Counted from the stretch's first letter, positions 41,801-51,603 are shown. The stretch: DNA of 54,217 bases from Pandoraea sp. ASV26 (GCF_016428915.1 NZ_JAELTP010000030.1:1-54217), one strand, 5' to 3'. The notes: generated by a model not told the origin, from the sequence alone. Numbers and translations are program-made.

Positions 41801-42314
41801 CACACCGCGCGGAACGTGGACGGGGGCGACGGCGTCGGCCACCGTCGGCGGCGGTTGGCGTTGGCAGTTGAATAGCGTGACGAGTGCGGGGCCGGTCGCG
41901 GCGCTCGACTACACGGCCTTGTATCGTCCGAGCCTGACTGAGGGCAATGCGGACGGTGTGAGTTTGCACGTGGATGGCAAAACGTTCAATTCGCTGCGCA
42001 GCCGTCTTGGCGGTGAGGTGCGTTTCGAGTTGCCGATGATGACGGGCAATACGTTGACGGCGAGTTTGCAGGCCACGTGGAACCATGAGTTGACGGGCGG
42101 CGCGGTAACGCAGAGCGCGTACTTCGCAGGATATCCGGGGGCGGCCTTCACGACGCGAAGTGAGGTGGTGGGTCGAGACAGTCTTGGGTTGCAGGCGGGG
42201 GTGTCGTACCGGCTGGCGCAGCGTTTGGTGTTGGGGGCTGCGGTCTCGAGCAACATCTACAAGGCGGGCAATGCGGATGTGGCGGGATCGGTGTCGGCGA
42301 CGTGGCGATTCTGA
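38889..42314 (+). CDS. Autotransporter with zinc-metalloprotease-like passenger
   Basis: 1141 residues. Signal peptide 1-23 (ends AQA). The passenger carries HEVAHALG at residues 182-189 (zinc ligands H182, H186, catalytic E183), within [20 protein letters not shown], and a possible Met-turn at M278 (KAMSYPDG). These suggest a metzincin-like protease, although the third histidine of HExxHxxGxxH is not at the usual place. Residues about 380-830 are beta-helix-like ([32 protein letters not shown]). A glycine run (about 839-846) precedes the beta-barrel, about 855-1141, starting [16 protein letters not shown] and ending with the barrel terminator ATWRF. The protein should reach the surface by type V secretion. 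It is divergent from peptide genes A-C. Confidence 0.9.
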   Translation: MRTIRMTSVAFAALCTMASAAQAYTSINIKDSDGSPFIEARLFSPTDGPYAPGVNGQPGETSAGTLSPLQTDQMRAALNYWAGIIKVTPGRAPAIINVGVITDANAFALSPNVFAPRDPDAVGNLNPTLVQAALQNINLGGPTYEGAHGQITLGNMDFSTAPYAPSQIPLNSKADLTAVMAHEVAHALGVSANVLEKELQGGGHYNWFASVLDSWSAHLYDDNGRPAQAGQLILTPENKNDYDASAFDIRLDKGYFSGDHVREVLAGAMNGAVPVKAMSYPDGEQPRYDGPILSHIELKNSLMSHQSYRNYTGFMEVELAMLQDIGYDIDRRNFFGRSIYNDGLTVVNDNPFFGRNADGTDYVPNTYNTATQGLGLHIYGSGNTVSQRADLLTAGAGGAGIRVDGAANHVTVLPGTRIYADGANGRGVMFTYGKDHTFVQRGDVQALGDNGIAASFDFGHNALGDYGSTGKNGDYRGSYIYVAYDSNNQPLPLLDELNGPLVSRADITGRLAGKYASLYMSENGYVGQINIMRGAALYGDIVSKYAERDSSGALLLTHLSFGLTPDANGVATTTPDATFNLRYDGNIVGSNLALTMAGGTTQINGDHTVHDVAVNNGATLTGNSRYKLDPAGGFVNAGTVAPSLVGGFIGIDGNYQQTSTGRLVSSLAADGTFSKLLVSGNAALDGTLAIAPQRGWYASGLTVSSDQWLNASSISGAFANVTTLLSSPTLLATATSLGGNTYRVAVTRTANAYSQYGTDGNSQRVGAALDTIAGSAGTDLQPLVAALDFSAADGSGIARTLPQLTPAAYGAMFTGGLLRERQITDLVAAAVGADGVTGGGGGGGGGDSAGDREIKGNWRAFAMPFGSGYWRGRDGDMAGASGNTYGVVFGVEKVAGEGRDWAFGAHGSISGQSTRLDGQTPGSGRTTALDVGVHARYAPDLSAGPHAFASVRVGVEDGRVDRTIAVNGYSATPRGTWTGATASATVGGGWRWQLNSVTSAGPVAALDYTALYRPSLTEGNADGVSLHVDGKTFNSLRSRLGGEVRFELPMMTGNTLTASLQATWNHELTGGAVTQSAYFAGYPGAAFTTRSEVVGRDSLGLQAGVSYRLAQRLVLGAAVSSNIYKAGNADVAGSVSATWRF

Positions 42315-42363
42315 GCGCAGGAGATAGCCAAGCGGGGAAGTGCCAGGGCGTGTGATGCCGGAT

Positions 42364-42420
42364 CGGGGACCCCTTCTGCTGCGAGTTGGGTCATTGTCTG
42401 AGTGGCGGAAGGGGTCCCCG
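42364..42420. terminator. Long-loop inverted repeat after the autotransporter
   Basis: CGGGGACCCCTTC (42364-42376) mirrors GAAGGGGTCCCCG (42408-42420), thirteen perfect pairs around a 31-base loop. No T-run. The GC-rich stem may end or protect the autotransporter message. Confidence 0.45.
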
Positions 42421-42575
42421 GTCTGGCGCCGCTGAGGTAGTAAGTAGGGAAACGGATTGATAAAAAGGAGGTTATCAGTCCAAGAGAAGCACACAAGAAA
42501 AAGTACAAGAAAAAGCGCAAGAAGCACCAGTAACAGGGACGTCAGAGAGGTTCCGCCCTGCGTCATTATGTCGCG

Positions 42576-42631
42576 ATGTATGGAATATGCGTATGCGTAG
42601 CATTCGTCACGCAAATAGTGTATCCATACAT
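42576..42631. promoter_or_regulatory. Inverted repeat in front of cyoA
   Basis: ATGTATGGA (42576-42584) is mirrored by TCCATACAT (42623-42631), perfect nine-base arms 38 bases apart, ending just before the cyoA ribosome site (GAGG, 42633-42636). It could be a regulator's looped operator or a stem in the leader. Confidence 0.4.
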
Positions 42632-42642
42632 AGAGGCTAAAG

Positions 42643-43716
42643 ATGTCCATGCATAACGTCTCACTCCCGCCGAGGGGAGAGGCAGACACGACACCCGGCG
42701 CGCGTTGGCGAACGTGGTGTGCGCGGGGCGCAGCGGCGATGGCGATGGTGCCCATGAGCGGTTGCACGCTGGAGTTGCTCGACCCGAAGGGCAGCGTTGG
42801 CGAACAGGAAAAGCACCTGATTCTGATCGCGCTGGGCGTCATGCTGCTTGTCGTCATCCCGGTGATCGTGCTCACGCTCGTGTTCTTCTGGCGCTACCGC
42901 GAGACCAACACCGCAGCGACCTACTCGCCCAAATGGGCGCACTCGACGAAGATCGAAGTCGTCGTGTGGAGCATTCCTGTGGTCATCGTCGTGGCGCTTG
43001 CCGTCATGATCTGGGAGACGACGCACAAGCTCGATCCCTACCGTCCCATTGAGCCCATCGCGTCCGACAAGCCGCCAGTGCGTGTCGAAGTCGTGGCACT
43101 CAACTGGAAGTGGCTTTTCATCTACCCGGACTACCACGTTGCCACCGTGAACCGGCTGGTGTTGCCGGTCGATACGCCGGTCGAGTTCAAGCTCACGGCC
43201 GAGTCGTTGATGAACGCCTTCTTCATCCCGCAGCTTGGCAGCATGGTCTATGCCATGTCGGGTATGGAGACCAAGTTGCACCTGATCGCCAACCAGACCG
43301 GCATTTATGCCGGGATGTCGTCGGCCTACAGCGGGGCAGGCTTTTCCGACATGCACTTCAACGCGCATGTGACCTCGCGCGGCGACTTCGACGAATGGGT
43401 CAGGCAAGCGCAGGCGGTGCCCGACACGCTTGACGCACCGACCTACGTCAAGCTCGAACAGCCGGGCACCGGTGCGCCTGTGCCGATCTACGCCAACGTC
43501 ATGCCGGGCCTGTTCGACGCCATCGTCGGCAAATACATGGGCCCCATGGATGGCAGCGCACAGGGGATGCGCGTTGCTGGCAACACCATCGACGACATCA
43601 TTGCCGCCGCCAATTGCCGCGTGGACGGCCAACTGGACAGCCGCGCGCTTCTCGCGCAGCGTCCCGAGCGCGATGTCGGTGCACAGCCTGCTGCGCTGCG
43701 CGCGCTCACGGAGTAA
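42643..43716 (+). CDS. cyoA: Cytochrome bo3 ubiquinol oxidase subunit II
   Basis: 357 residues with GAGG six bases before the ATG. The lipoprotein signal ends MVPMSGC with Cys41. Two membrane helices (HLILIALGVMLLVVIPVIVLT, IEVVVWSIPVVIVVALAVMIW) precede the periplasmic cupredoxin domain (VEVVALNWKWLFIYPDYHVA, FFIPQLGSMVYAMSGMETKL, GIYAGMSSAYSGAGFSDMHF). The copper-A cysteines of cytochrome c oxidases are replaced (SAYSGAGFSDMHF), as in quinol oxidases. Start of the cyoABCD operon, next gene four bases on. Confidence 0.96.
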   Translation: MSMHNVSLPPRGEADTTPGARWRTWCARGAAAMAMVPMSGCTLELLDPKGSVGEQEKHLILIALGVMLLVVIPVIVLTLVFFWRYRETNTAATYSPKWAHSTKIEVVVWSIPVVIVVALAVMIWETTHKLDPYRPIEPIASDKPPVRVEVVALNWKWLFIYPDYHVATVNRLVLPVDTPVEFKLTAESLMNAFFIPQLGSMVYAMSGMETKLHLIANQTGIYAGMSSAYSGAGFSDMHFNAHVTSRGDFDEWVRQAQAVPDTLDAPTYVKLEQPGTGAPVPIYANVMPGLFDAIVGKYMGPMDGSAQGMRVAGNTIDDIIAAANCRVDGQLDSRALLAQRPERDVGAQPAALRALTE

Positions 43717-43719
43717 GTC

Positions 43720-45726
43720 ATGTTCGGAAAACTCGATCTCGACGCCATTCCGCTGCACGAGCCCATCATCATGGGCACGCTCGCCGTGGTGCTGATGGGT
43801 GGCGCAGCGCTTCTCGGCGCTATCACGTACTACCGGAAGTGGGGCTACCTCTGGACAGAGTGGATCACCTCCGTCGACCACAAGCGCATTGGCGTGATGT
43901 ACATCGTGCTGGCGCTCATCATGCTGCTGCGCGGCTTTGCCGACGCCATCATGATGCGCGCACAGCAGGCCGTGGCTGCCGGCGGCGAAGCGGGGTACCT
44001 GCCGCCGCATCACTACGATCAGATCTTCACGGCGCATGGCGTCATCATGATCTTCTTCGTGGCCACGCCGCTCGTGCTTGGCCTGATGAACGTGATCGTG
44101 CCGTTGCAGATCGGCGCGCGTGACGTAGCGTTCCCGTTCGTGAACTCGCTGTCGTTCTGGCTCTCCGCCATGGGCGCCGTGCTGGTCATGATGTCGATGT
44201 TCGTGGGCGACTTTGCCGCCACCGGCTGGGTGGCGTATCCGCCGCTCTCCGAGCTGGGTTACAGCCCGACCGTCGGCGTGGACTATTACATCTGGTCGCT
44301 ACAGATATCCGGTCTGGGTACCACGCTCACCGGCATCAACTTCATCGTCACCATCCTGCGCATGCGTGCGCCCGGCATGAACCTGATGAAGATGCCCGTG
44401 TTCACATGGACAGCGCTCATCACCAACATCCTCATCGTGGCCGTGTTCCCGGTGCTGACCGCCACGCTCGCGCTGCTCACCGCCGATCGTTATCTGGGCA
44501 TGCACTTCTTCACGAACGAGTTGGGCGGCAACGCCATGATGTACGTGAACCTCATCTGGATCTGGGGCCACCCCGAGGTGTACATCCTGATCCTGCCGGC
44601 ATTCGGCGCGTTCTCCGAAATCATCGCCACGTTCTCGCGCAAGCCCCTGTTCGGCTACAAGTCCATGGTCTACGCCACCTCGTCGATCGGCATTCTGTCG
44701 TTCTTCGTGTGGCTGCACCACTTCTTCACCATGGGCTCCGGGGCGAACGTCAATGCGTTCTTCGGGATCATGACCACCATCATCTCGATCCCGACCGGTG
44801 TGAAGCTGTTCAACTGGCTGTTCACCATGTATCAGGGCCGCATTCGATACCACTCGTCCACGCTCTGGACCATCGGCTTCATGGTGACGTTTGCCATCGG
44901 CGGCATGACCGGCGTGCTGCTCGCCGTGCCGGGCGCCGACTTCGTGCTGCACAACTCGCTGTTCCTCGTGGCCCACTTCCACAACGTCATCATCGGCGGG
45001 GTGGTGTTCGGGTGTCTTGCCGGCATCACGTTCTGGTTCCCGAAGGTGTTCGGTTTCACGCTCAACGAGCGCTGGGGCAAGATCTCGTTCACCTGCTGGC
45101 TGGTGGGCTTCTATCTGGCCTTCATGCCGCTGTACGTGCTCGGCTTCAAGGGCATGACGCGCCGCATGAACCACTACGTGCAGGCCGACTGGCAGCCGTA
45201 TCTGATCGTTGCCGCCGTCGGCGCGGCTGTGATCGGCCTGGGCATCCTGTCGTTCATCGTGCAACTCGTCGTGAGCATTCGTGACCGCAAGGCCAACCGC
45301 GACCTCACGGGCGACCCGTGGGACGCGCGCAGCCTGGAGTGGGCAACGTCGTCGCCCGCGCCGTTCTACAACTTCGCGCACGTGCCGCACATCGACTCGC
45401 TCGAGCAGCACTGGGACGACAAGGAGCGCGGCCTGGCGTGGCGCGAGCCAAAGCATTACGAAGACATCCATATGCCGCGCAACACCGGCACCGGGTTCCT
45501 CGTCTCGGTCTTCAGCGGTGTGATGTGCTTCGCGCTCGTGTGGCACATCTGGTGGCTGGCCGGCGCGAGCCTGATCGCCACGCTCGCCGTCTTCCTGTGG
45601 CGCACCTACGACCGCGACGTCGATTACTACGTGCCGGCGGCCGAAGTGGAGCGTATCGAAAACGCCCGCTTTGCCGACCTGCGTGCAGCGCTTCCTGCGC
45701 GTCAATCCCTGCAAAAGGCCGCCTGA
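43720..45726 (+). CDS. cyoB: Cytochrome bo3 ubiquinol oxidase subunit I
   Basis: 668 residues, the usual length. The catalytic haem-copper subunit reduces oxygen to water with electrons from ubiquinol and pumps protons. Recognisable segments: [38 protein letters not shown] (haem b histidine), [23 protein letters not shown] with the CuB histidine, the crosslinked tyrosine and the proton channel, [12 protein letters not shown] (CuB histidines) and [14 protein letters not shown] (haem o3/b histidines). GGAG overlaps the cyoA stop. The stop and the cyoC start overlap (TGATG). Confidence 0.97.
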   Translation: MFGKLDLDAIPLHEPIIMGTLAVVLMGGAALLGAITYYRKWGYLWTEWITSVDHKRIGVMYIVLALIMLLRGFADAIMMRAQQAVAAGGEAGYLPPHHYDQIFTAHGVIMIFFVATPLVLGLMNVIVPLQIGARDVAFPFVNSLSFWLSAMGAVLVMMSMFVGDFAATGWVAYPPLSELGYSPTVGVDYYIWSLQISGLGTTLTGINFIVTILRMRAPGMNLMKMPVFTWTALITNILIVAVFPVLTATLALLTADRYLGMHFFTNELGGNAMMYVNLIWIWGHPEVYILILPAFGAFSEIIATFSRKPLFGYKSMVYATSSIGILSFFVWLHHFFTMGSGANVNAFFGIMTTIISIPTGVKLFNWLFTMYQGRIRYHSSTLWTIGFMVTFAIGGMTGVLLAVPGADFVLHNSLFLVAHFHNVIIGGVVFGCLAGITFWFPKVFGFTLNERWGKISFTCWLVGFYLAFMPLYVLGFKGMTRRMNHYVQADWQPYLIVAAVGAAVIGLGILSFIVQLVVSIRDRKANRDLTGDPWDARSLEWATSSPAPFYNFAHVPHIDSLEQHWDDKERGLAWREPKHYEDIHMPRNTGTGFLVSVFSGVMCFALVWHIWWLAGASLIATLAVFLWRTYDRDVDYYVPAAEVERIENARFADLRAALPARQSLQKAA

Positions 45727-46355
45727 TGTCCCCGGCATCCCTTCATCCCCATCACGGGCACGGCGCTGCGGCGCCGGCCAACGATCACGCTCATCACGAC
45801 ACCGGCGTCACCACGACGCTCGGCTTCTGGATCTACCTGATGAGCGACTGTCTCATCTTCTGCGTGCTGTTCGCCACCTTCGGCGTGCTCGTGCAGAACA
45901 CGGCCGGCGGGCCGACCGGGCGCGAGCTGTTCGAGCTGCCGTTCGTGCTCGGCGAGACCCTGCTGTTGCTGCTCTCGAGCTTCACGTTCGGTCTCGCGTC
46001 GCTGTCGATGCGTCCGGGCAACGAGGCCACCGTCCAGCGCTGGCTGTGGGTGACGTTCGCGCTCGGGGCGGCCTTCGTCTGCATGGAAGTCTATGAGTTC
46101 TCGGCATTGCTCCATGAAGGTGCTGGCCCGGGGCGCAGCGCGTTCCTGTCGGCGTTCTTCACGCTGGTGGGCACGCACGGACTTCACGTGAGCTGCGGTC
46201 TGTTGTGGCTCGTGGTGATGATCCACCAGATCGGCCGCTTCGGCTTCGACGCCGTGGTGCGCCGTCGCCTGCAATGTCTCAGCCTGTTCTGGCACTTTCT
46301 GGACCTTGTCTGGATCTGTGTCTTCACCTTCGTCTATCTGCGGGAGTTCGTATGA
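45726..46355 (+). CDS. cyoC: Cytochrome bo3 ubiquinol oxidase subunit III
   Basis: 209 residues, five membrane helices. A His-rich cytoplasmic N-terminus ([19 protein letters not shown]) precedes [20 protein letters not shown]; later [21 protein letters not shown] and [17 protein letters not shown] are the family's helix signatures. It stabilises subunit I. Its ATG overlaps the cyoB stop (TGATG) and its stop overlaps the cyoD start (ATGA). Confidence 0.95.
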   Translation: MSPASLHPHHGHGAAAPANDHAHHDTGVTTTLGFWIYLMSDCLIFCVLFATFGVLVQNTAGGPTGRELFELPFVLGETLLLLLSSFTFGLASLSMRPGNEATVQRWLWVTFALGAAFVCMEVYEFSALLHEGAGPGRSAFLSAFFTLVGTHGLHVSCGLLWLVVMIHQIGRFGFDAVVRRRLQCLSLFWHFLDLVWICVFTFVYLREFV

Positions 46356-46723
46356 CGCGCGCTCAAGTCCACGACCATGCGGCGTATGCCTCGCAAAGTC
46401 ACCTGCGTGACTACGTCATCGGCTTCTTCCTCTCGCTGGTGCTCACGTTCGCGTCGTTCGGCGCGGTCATGCTCAAGGTGGTGCCGGCGGGCATGGGATT
46501 GGCGACCATCGTGGTGCTGTGCGTGGCGCAACTGGTCGTGCAACTGGTGTACTTCCTGCACATCGGGGCGAAGCGCAGCCAGCGTCAGAACTCGGCCATC
46601 TTCCTGTGTACGGCAGGGTTGATCGCGATCATCGTTGCGGGTTCGCTCTGGGTGATGCATAACGCCAACACCAACATGATGCCCACGCACATGTCCATCG
46701 ACCGGGCCAAGCTGCGCGACTGA
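46352..46723 (+). CDS. cyoD: Cytochrome bo3 ubiquinol oxidase subunit IV
   Basis: 123 residues, three membrane helices: [44 protein letters not shown] and the last from ICTA-like [19 protein letters not shown]. The segment [14 protein letters not shown] is the family hallmark. It assists assembly of the CuB centre. The start overlaps the cyoC stop. No cyoE follows. Confidence 0.94.
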   Translation: MTRAQVHDHAAYASQSHLRDYVIGFFLSLVLTFASFGAVMLKVVPAGMGLATIVVLCVAQLVVQLVYFLHIGAKRSQRQNSAIFLCTAGLIAIIVAGSLWVMHNANTNMMPTHMSIDRAKLRD

Positions 46724-46725
46724 CC

Positions 46726-47661
46726 ATGGACCGCCTCAAATGCATGGAGGTGTTCGTGCAGGTCGTGCGCGCCGGCAGTCTGTCGGCCGGCGCGGCGGCT
46801 TGCGGCATGTCGGCGGTCACGGCGGCGCGTCACGTGCAGGCGCTCGAGGCGCGTCTCGGGCAGCCGCTGCTGCGGCGTACCGGGCGGGCTCAGGTGCCGA
46901 CCGCACTCGGCCAGCGGTACTTCACCGAGTGCGCGGAAGTGTTGGCGCGCGTGGAGAATGCCGATGCGCTGGGCGATGCCGGTGCCGGGGTGCCGATGTC
47001 GACGGCAATGTCGCGGCCCGTCGGTCAGCTTCGCGTGAGCGCGCCGACGACCGTGGGCTCGCATCTGCTCATGCCGATCTTTGCCGAGTACCTGCAATTG
47101 CACCCGGACGTCGCCCTCGATCTCGCGCTCAAGGACCGCGCCGTCGACCTCGAGGAAGAGGGGATTCACGCCGCCTTTCAGTCGGGCGGGAACCCGGAGC
47201 CCGGGCTCGTCGCGCACGCCTTGCGTGGTGTCACACGGGTGGCGTGCGCGTCGCCGGGCTATCTGGCGCGGCGCGGGGTGCCCCGGCAGCCGGCCGATCT
47301 GGCCGGGCACGATTGTCTGGGCTTTCGCTACGACGACGTGCTGGGCCGTTGGCTGTTTACCGAAGCGGGTGCGAGCGGCGGTGCGGTTCGCGACGCCCGG
47401 CTCATCGCCCACAATCCGCTCGCGCAGTTGCAGGCAGCGGTGCACGGCATGGGCATTGCGCTGCTGCCGGAGTATCTGCTCGCGCCCGAAGTGGCAGCGG
47501 GGCGGCTGGTGCGTGTGCTCGAAGCGGATGCACAACTGAGCGAGCCGATGCATCTCGTGCATCTTGCCGGGCGCTATGTGTCGTCGAAGCTGGAGGATTT
47601 CGTGCGTCATATGGTGGCGAAACTCGGGCCGGAGGCTTGTCCGGTCGCGTCATCCGTCTGA
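46726..47661 (+). CDS. LysR family transcriptional regulator attached to the cyo operon
   Basis: 311 residues; the ATG lies two bases after the cyoD stop, so it is probably part of the same transcript. N-terminal winged helix: MDRLKCMEVFVQVVRAGSLS, AAACGMSAVTAARHVQALEARLG, then LLRRTGRAQVPTALG. The effector domain begins near residue 100 (GQLRVSAPTTVGSHLLMPIF) and ends with HLAGRYVSSKLEDFVRHMV. The wording resembles the CrgA/ArgP-like group (RVSAP...G...L.P). Target genes are unknown; possibly the oxidase itself or an unlinked pathway. Confidence 0.9.
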   Translation: MDRLKCMEVFVQVVRAGSLSAGAAACGMSAVTAARHVQALEARLGQPLLRRTGRAQVPTALGQRYFTECAEVLARVENADALGDAGAGVPMSTAMSRPVGQLRVSAPTTVGSHLLMPIFAEYLQLHPDVALDLALKDRAVDLEEEGIHAAFQSGGNPEPGLVAHALRGVTRVACASPGYLARRGVPRQPADLAGHDCLGFRYDDVLGRWLFTEAGASGGAVRDARLIAHNPLAQLQAAVHGMGIALLPEYLLAPEVAAGRLVRVLEADAQLSEPMHLVHLAGRYVSSKLEDFVRHMVAKLGPEACPVASSV

Positions 47662-47814
47662 TTTCTGCCTGATGTTCGCCGGCTTGCGGGCCGCTTCTCG
47701 CGGCTGCGGCACGTCGCGACGTCACTTCGGCTAAGATGCAGCCATCGACGTCGTGGCCGATGCGATATCTCCGAGAGCGAGGCCGTTCGAGCCCGCCATC
47801 CCGTTGAGTTGGTA

Positions 47815-48483
47815 ATGATCCTATGTGGCGAAGCATTGCGACGCCTGATCGCCTGTGCACTTGCAGGCGCGGGTGTCGTGTGGACGGCGACGGCGCTCGC
47901 TCAGCCGCCGCAATACAAGAACGATGCCGAGTTGATGGGCGCGGCGATTGCCTCGCCCGAAGGGGTGGGGCAGGTGCTGGCGCGGCTCGTGCAGAAGTGC
48001 GGCCTTTATGGTGAGTCGACCCGGGCGCACGGTAATTCGGCGTTGCGCGCGTGGCAAACGCGTCACCGCGACTATCTCGCCGAAGGCCGGCGTGTGCGTG
48101 CCGAATTGCAGGCTACCTATACCGACACGCAGGCACGTCAACGTTTCGACGACCTGTTGCAGACGCAGTTGCCCATGCTGGTCGAGCGTCAGTTCGTCGT
48201 GTACGCGCGCAGCATCGACGATCAGCCGACCGAGGCCGAGAAAGCCGACTTGTGCGACGAGTATTTCACCGCCGTCGACGATCTTCAGTTCGATCTCAAA
48301 GTGAACGACCCGGCACTCGCCGAGTTTTTCGACCGGCGCATCGCGGCGCGGGGGCAGACGAACGGTCTGGGGGCCGCGCAGGATGCTGTGGCCCCGGCCT
48401 CGTCAGCCCCTTCGACCCCTTCGACCACATCTGCGCCACAAGCCCCGTTGACTTCACCGGCGAGCGCGCCCGCCGTCGAGTAG
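47815..48483 (+). CDS. Secreted or periplasmic protein of unknown function
   Basis: 222 residues from ATG 47815 (the frame opens at TTG 47809). A signal peptide is visible: LRRLIACALAGAGVVWTATALAQ, cleaved after about residue 26. The mature part is helical and charged (LMGAAIASPEGVGQVLARLV, ALRAWQTRHRDYLAEGRRV, AEKADLCDEYFTAVDDLQFDL), with two cysteines, followed by a Pro/Ser/Thr/Ala-rich tail (APASSAPSTPSTTSAPQAPL) that looks disordered. No family recognised. It converges with the nitronate monooxygenase. Confidence 0.75.
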   Translation: MILCGEALRRLIACALAGAGVVWTATALAQPPQYKNDAELMGAAIASPEGVGQVLARLVQKCGLYGESTRAHGNSALRAWQTRHRDYLAEGRRVRAELQATYTDTQARQRFDDLLQTQLPMLVERQFVVYARSIDDQPTEAEKADLCDEYFTAVDDLQFDLKVNDPALAEFFDRRIAARGQTNGLGAAQDAVAPASSAPSTPSTTSAPQAPLTSPASAPAVE

Positions 48484-48551
48484 ACGCGAGTGCCGCGCTG
48501 CGGGGTTCGGGGGCGGTGTGCGGCGTACGGCGTATAGCGCACGTTGCCGGG

Positions 48552-49718
48552 CTACGATGCGATGGCCGCATTTCCCTCGTCGGGCCGCTCCCCCGTGAGC
48601 AGGTAGCGCATGAGATCGGCCACGGGACGAATGCGCTCGCCGAACGGCAGCGGGTCGCGCCCGCGAAAGAAGAGTCCGCGCGCCACGTCGCCCCGCACGG
48701 CCTGCGCGAGCTTCAGATCGATGCAGAATTGACCGATGCGCGCCACGCCGTCGCGAAGCCCGCAAGCCTGCAAGCAATCGAATCCCTCCAGACATTGCCG
48801 CACTTTCGCCTTCGCTTGCAGGGCCGACTCACGCGAGAGGTATTTCCTGAGCCACGGCGTTAGCACGGCCCGCGCCGGGAGTCCGGCCACGCTGGTGAAC
48901 TCGGCGATGTCTTCCGGTCGCGCGCTCGCGAGCACCGCCTTGAAGGCCGGGTGCGCATCCGATTCCTCGGTGACGGCAAATGCCGTTCCCAACTGCACGC
49001 CTGCCGCGCCCTTGTCGAGCCAATGCCGGACCTGCTCATGACGATGGATGCCACCGGCCACGATCAGCGGCACGCTGGCCCAGTCGATGCCGAGCGACGC
49101 ATAGATCTCGCGGCATTCCGCCAGCACGCGTTCGAACGAGAACCGTGCGTCGCTCAGATCCTCGATGCGCGACGCTCCCAGGTGCCCGCCCGCGTGCGCC
49201 GGATGCTCGATGACGATGGCGTCGGGCAGGCGTCCCTTCTTCATCCACTTGCGCAGCACGAGGCTCACGCCCCGGGCGTCCGACAGAATCGGAATGAGCG
49301 CGACATGCGGATGCGCTGCGGTGAGTTCCGGCAGATCGAGCGGGAGTCCCGCGCCCATGACGATGGCGTCGGCGCCGCTCTCGCAGGCCTGACGCACCAG
49401 CGAGGCGTGCGCGCTCACGGCTTTCATGACGTTGACGGCCACGAGCCCGTTGCCGTCGGCAATGGCCTTGGCTGCGCGAACTTCGCGATCCAGTGCGATC
49501 AGATTGACCGCCTCGATGGCCGCCTTGTCGCGCGTGCCTTCGACTTGGGCGAGCAGGTCGGGGTGATGATGACGCAGATCGATGCTCGCGATCGTGCCCA
49601 ACCCGTTGTGCCGCGCCACCGTGCCCGCCAGCCGGTGCGCGGAGATGCCGATTCCCATGCCTCCTTGCACCACCGGCACCAGCCGGCGGCCGGCCAGCGT
49701 CAACCATTGCTCGTTCAT
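48552..49718 (-). CDS. Nitronate monooxygenase (2-nitropropane dioxygenase family)
   Basis: 388 residues from ATG 49718 (MNEQWLTLAGRRLVPVVQGGM). FMN-binding TIM barrel: PVVQGGMGIGISAHRLAGTVAR, DAIVMGAGLPLDLPEL, the catalytic-histidine segment EHPAHAGGHLGA, VPLIVAGGIHRHEQV and KGAAGVQLGTAFAVTEES. Family members oxidise propionate-3-nitronate or alkyl nitronates. The C-terminal extension (CLEGFDCLQACGLRDG, then IGQFCIDLKLAQ) is typical of the longer bacterial subgroup. A longer open frame upstream is only the shadow of the neighbouring transporter gene. Confidence 0.9.
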   Translation of the reverse strand: MNEQWLTLAGRRLVPVVQGGMGIGISAHRLAGTVARHNGLGTIASIDLRHHHPDLLAQVEGTRDKAAIEAVNLIALDREVRAAKAIADGNGLVAVNVMKAVSAHASLVRQACESGADAIVMGAGLPLDLPELTAAHPHVALIPILSDARGVSLVLRKWMKKGRLPDAIVIEHPAHAGGHLGASRIEDLSDARFSFERVLAECREIYASLGIDWASVPLIVAGGIHRHEQVRHWLDKGAAGVQLGTAFAVTEESDAHPAFKAVLASARPEDIAEFTSVAGLPARAVLTPWLRKYLSRESALQAKAKVRQCLEGFDCLQACGLRDGVARIGQFCIDLKLAQAVRGDVARGLFFRGRDPLPFGERIRPVADLMRYLLTGERPDEGNAAIAS

Positions 49719-49843
49719 GTCAGTTCCGTTCGTCGAAGTTGGCTCACTCGCGTGAATGCGCGACGATGGCCTCGCGCACGCGAGAAGGCAGTCTCGCATC
49801 TGCCCGGCGAACGGTTCTTGCGATGGGTCAAACGCCGGGGCGC

Positions 49844-50800
49844 TCAGGCGGTGCTGTCCGTGCGGCATGACGTCGCAGTGCCCGGCACCGTGCCGAGTGC
49901 GATGCCGCCGACGATCAGCACGAGGGCGATCCAGACGTCCAGTCCGAGCGACTCGCGCAGGATGAGGGCCGACGCCAGCGTGCCGACCACCGGCACGCCG
50001 AGCAGGCCAAGCGAAGTGACTCCGGCCGGCAACTGACGCGTGACCACGCCGGCGAGCCAATAGGCGATGCCGCCGCCTATGACGCCACCATAGGCCAGCA
50101 AACCGGAAAACCCGGCCCAGCCGACGATGCGCGGGGTGCCGTCGGCGAGCAGCGCGAGCGTGCACATCACGCTGCTGGCGAGAAGCAATTGCCATGGGCT
50201 GAGTTCGAAAGGGCCATTGACCCAGCGATGTGCGCGCATATGCACGATGGCTACCGCCCAGACGAAGGCCGCCGCCAGCACCAGCGCATTGCCGAGCACG
50301 GCGTTGCGGTCGTGCCAGTCGAACGCGAGCGGGTTGAACATCACCGCCAGACCGAGCAGGCCGCAGGCGAGTCCGAGCACGCGGCGCGGCGTGAGCGCTT
50401 CGCCCAGCCACACACGGGCCGCCGGCATCACCCAGAGGGGCGTGGTGTAGGCAAGAACGGCGGAGCGTCCGGCGCTGACGTATTGCAGGCTCAGCGCGAC
50501 GAGCAGGGAGAAGGCCGTCATGTGCAGCAGGCCGACGCTCAGGATGACGGGCAGATCGCCCCGGCGCGGCAGCACGAGACGGCGAGTCACGGCGCAGATG
50601 ACGAATAGCGTCGTCATGCCGACGACCGAGCGCAGCGCCGCGCTCCACCATGGCGAGACATGCGCGAGCAACGCCTTGCTCACCGGCCAGTTCACGCCCC
50701 AGCCCACGATGACGATGGTGAACAGCACACCGGCATGGGATCGCACGGCAGCACGATTCGAGGCAAGACGTTGCAAGCTGGCAGGCAGGTTCACGCGCAC
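49844..50800 (-). CDS. EamA/DMT family transporter
   Basis: 318 residues, ten membrane helices in two EamA repeats. Characteristic parts: VGWGVNWPVSKALLAHVSPWW, LSLQYVSAGRSAVLAYTTPLW, PRRVLGLACGLLGLAVMF, and in the second repeat LGLLGVPVVGTLASALILRE. Such proteins export or exchange amino acids or other metabolites; substrate unknown. It precedes the nitronate monooxygenase on the same strand with a 125-base gap. Confidence 0.9.
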   Translation of the reverse strand: MRVNLPASLQRLASNRAAVRSHAGVLFTIVIVGWGVNWPVSKALLAHVSPWWSAALRSVVGMTTLFVICAVTRRLVLPRRGDLPVILSVGLLHMTAFSLLVALSLQYVSAGRSAVLAYTTPLWVMPAARVWLGEALTPRRVLGLACGLLGLAVMFNPLAFDWHDRNAVLGNALVLAAAFVWAVAIVHMRAHRWVNGPFELSPWQLLLASSVMCTLALLADGTPRIVGWAGFSGLLAYGGVIGGGIAYWLAGVVTRQLPAGVTSLGLLGVPVVGTLASALILRESLGLDVWIALVLIVGGIALGTVPGTATSCRTDSTA

Positions 50801-51035
50801 AGACTCCCGGAAGTCGCGGATGAGCGTTCTGCGAGCGGCGGAACGCTATCTCGTCACGTTAGGGCAGCCGTGGAGGGCAGAGAAGCGCCAGAAGCGAGCG
50901 AATCGTTGGTGCCACGGTGCGCCGAGGTCCCGGTGGCGGACTCGCCGCAGCACGACTCGACACAGCCAGGGATGGTGTGCCGAACGCGTGGTGTCGCGCT
51001 GAGTGACGGGCCTCGCGGCGTTTTGAACCCCCGTC

Positions 51036-51509
51036 CTAGCCAACGATGAACACGGTGCCATCAGGTGCCGCATAAATCACCAGACCATACGTGCCGATCT
51101 TCAATGCACACTGCCATGCCGCCGCAAAATCGGAATGGCGAGCAATGTGGGCGTGTCGCCTGGGATTTCCAAATATCAGCCCGCCGTTGGTTGCCGTTGA
51201 ATGGATGACGAAGGCGCCCTTCGCACATTGCCATACGGCAAATCCCGCAAATGCCACCTGACCAGGTGGGCGTATCACTTTAATCCGACGGCCAGCGCTT
51301 CCCGTGTTGCTTTTGCCTGGGCCGTTTCTGATTTTTTTCGCCCAATTCACGACGTTTCCGTAGCACGCCTGCCTCGACATGAGAACTCCATTTCCGGTGT
51401 TGACGGTGAACGATTCTCGGGGGGGAGCGCCAGGCATCGCGGTGCAGGTCACGAAGATCGAGATTCTTTGTCGCTGCCTGTACGGCTCAGCCCACGTTGC
51501 AAGTCGCAC
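51036..51509 (-). CDS. Hypothetical protein
   Basis: Up to 157 residues (ATG 51509); ATG 51437 and ATG 51380 (MSRQACYGNVVNWAKKI) are other possible starts and I cannot choose between them by ribosome site. The C-terminal part (GLIFGNPRRHAHIARHSDFA, then AWQCALKIGTYGLVIYAAPD and GTVFIVG) reads like a real folded domain, with alternating hydrophobic strands. No family recognised. The surrounding base composition is less GC-rich than average, as is the regulator gene next to it, so it may be an acquired gene. Confidence 0.4.
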   Translation of the reverse strand: MRLATWAEPYRQRQRISIFVTCTAMPGAPPRESFTVNTGNGVLMSRQACYGNVVNWAKKIRNGPGKSNTGSAGRRIKVIRPPGQVAFAGFAVWQCAKGAFVIHSTATNGGLIFGNPRRHAHIARHSDFAAAWQCALKIGTYGLVIYAAPDGTVFIVG

Positions 51510-51603
51510 CGTAATGACGCGGCCATTTCGACGTTGCCTCGACGCAAGCGCAATTATTTCTTGGTCATTTCATGTGAGCATCCGTGATAACCACTGAGGT
51601 TAG

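Larger units (their letters stand above)
42315..42642. other. Gap between autotransporter and cyoA (328 bases), inverted repeats but no gene
   Basis: No credible gene. It contains the inverted repeat 42364/42420, a purine-rich AAAAAGGAGG stretch near 42470 that has no start codon behind it, a lysine-codon-like run (42490-42530), and an inverted repeat near the cyo promoter (42576-42631). Confidence 0.6.

Noticed and set aside
42466-42532. AAAAAGGAGG followed by lysine-rich codons on the plus strand
   Set aside because: A good ribosome-site-like stretch but no start codon at a workable distance; the frame ends after about 23 codons.
42257-42566. Possible minus-strand membrane protein (starting MTQGGTSLTSLLLVLLAL) in the gap after the autotransporter
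   Set aside because: The hydrophobic run comes from simple AAG/AAA-rich DNA, there is no ribosome site, and its 3' part runs antisense into the autotransporter gene.
44299-45738. 479-codon minus-strand ORF opposite cyoB
   Set aside because: His/Glu/Arg-rich shadow of a highly conserved gene.
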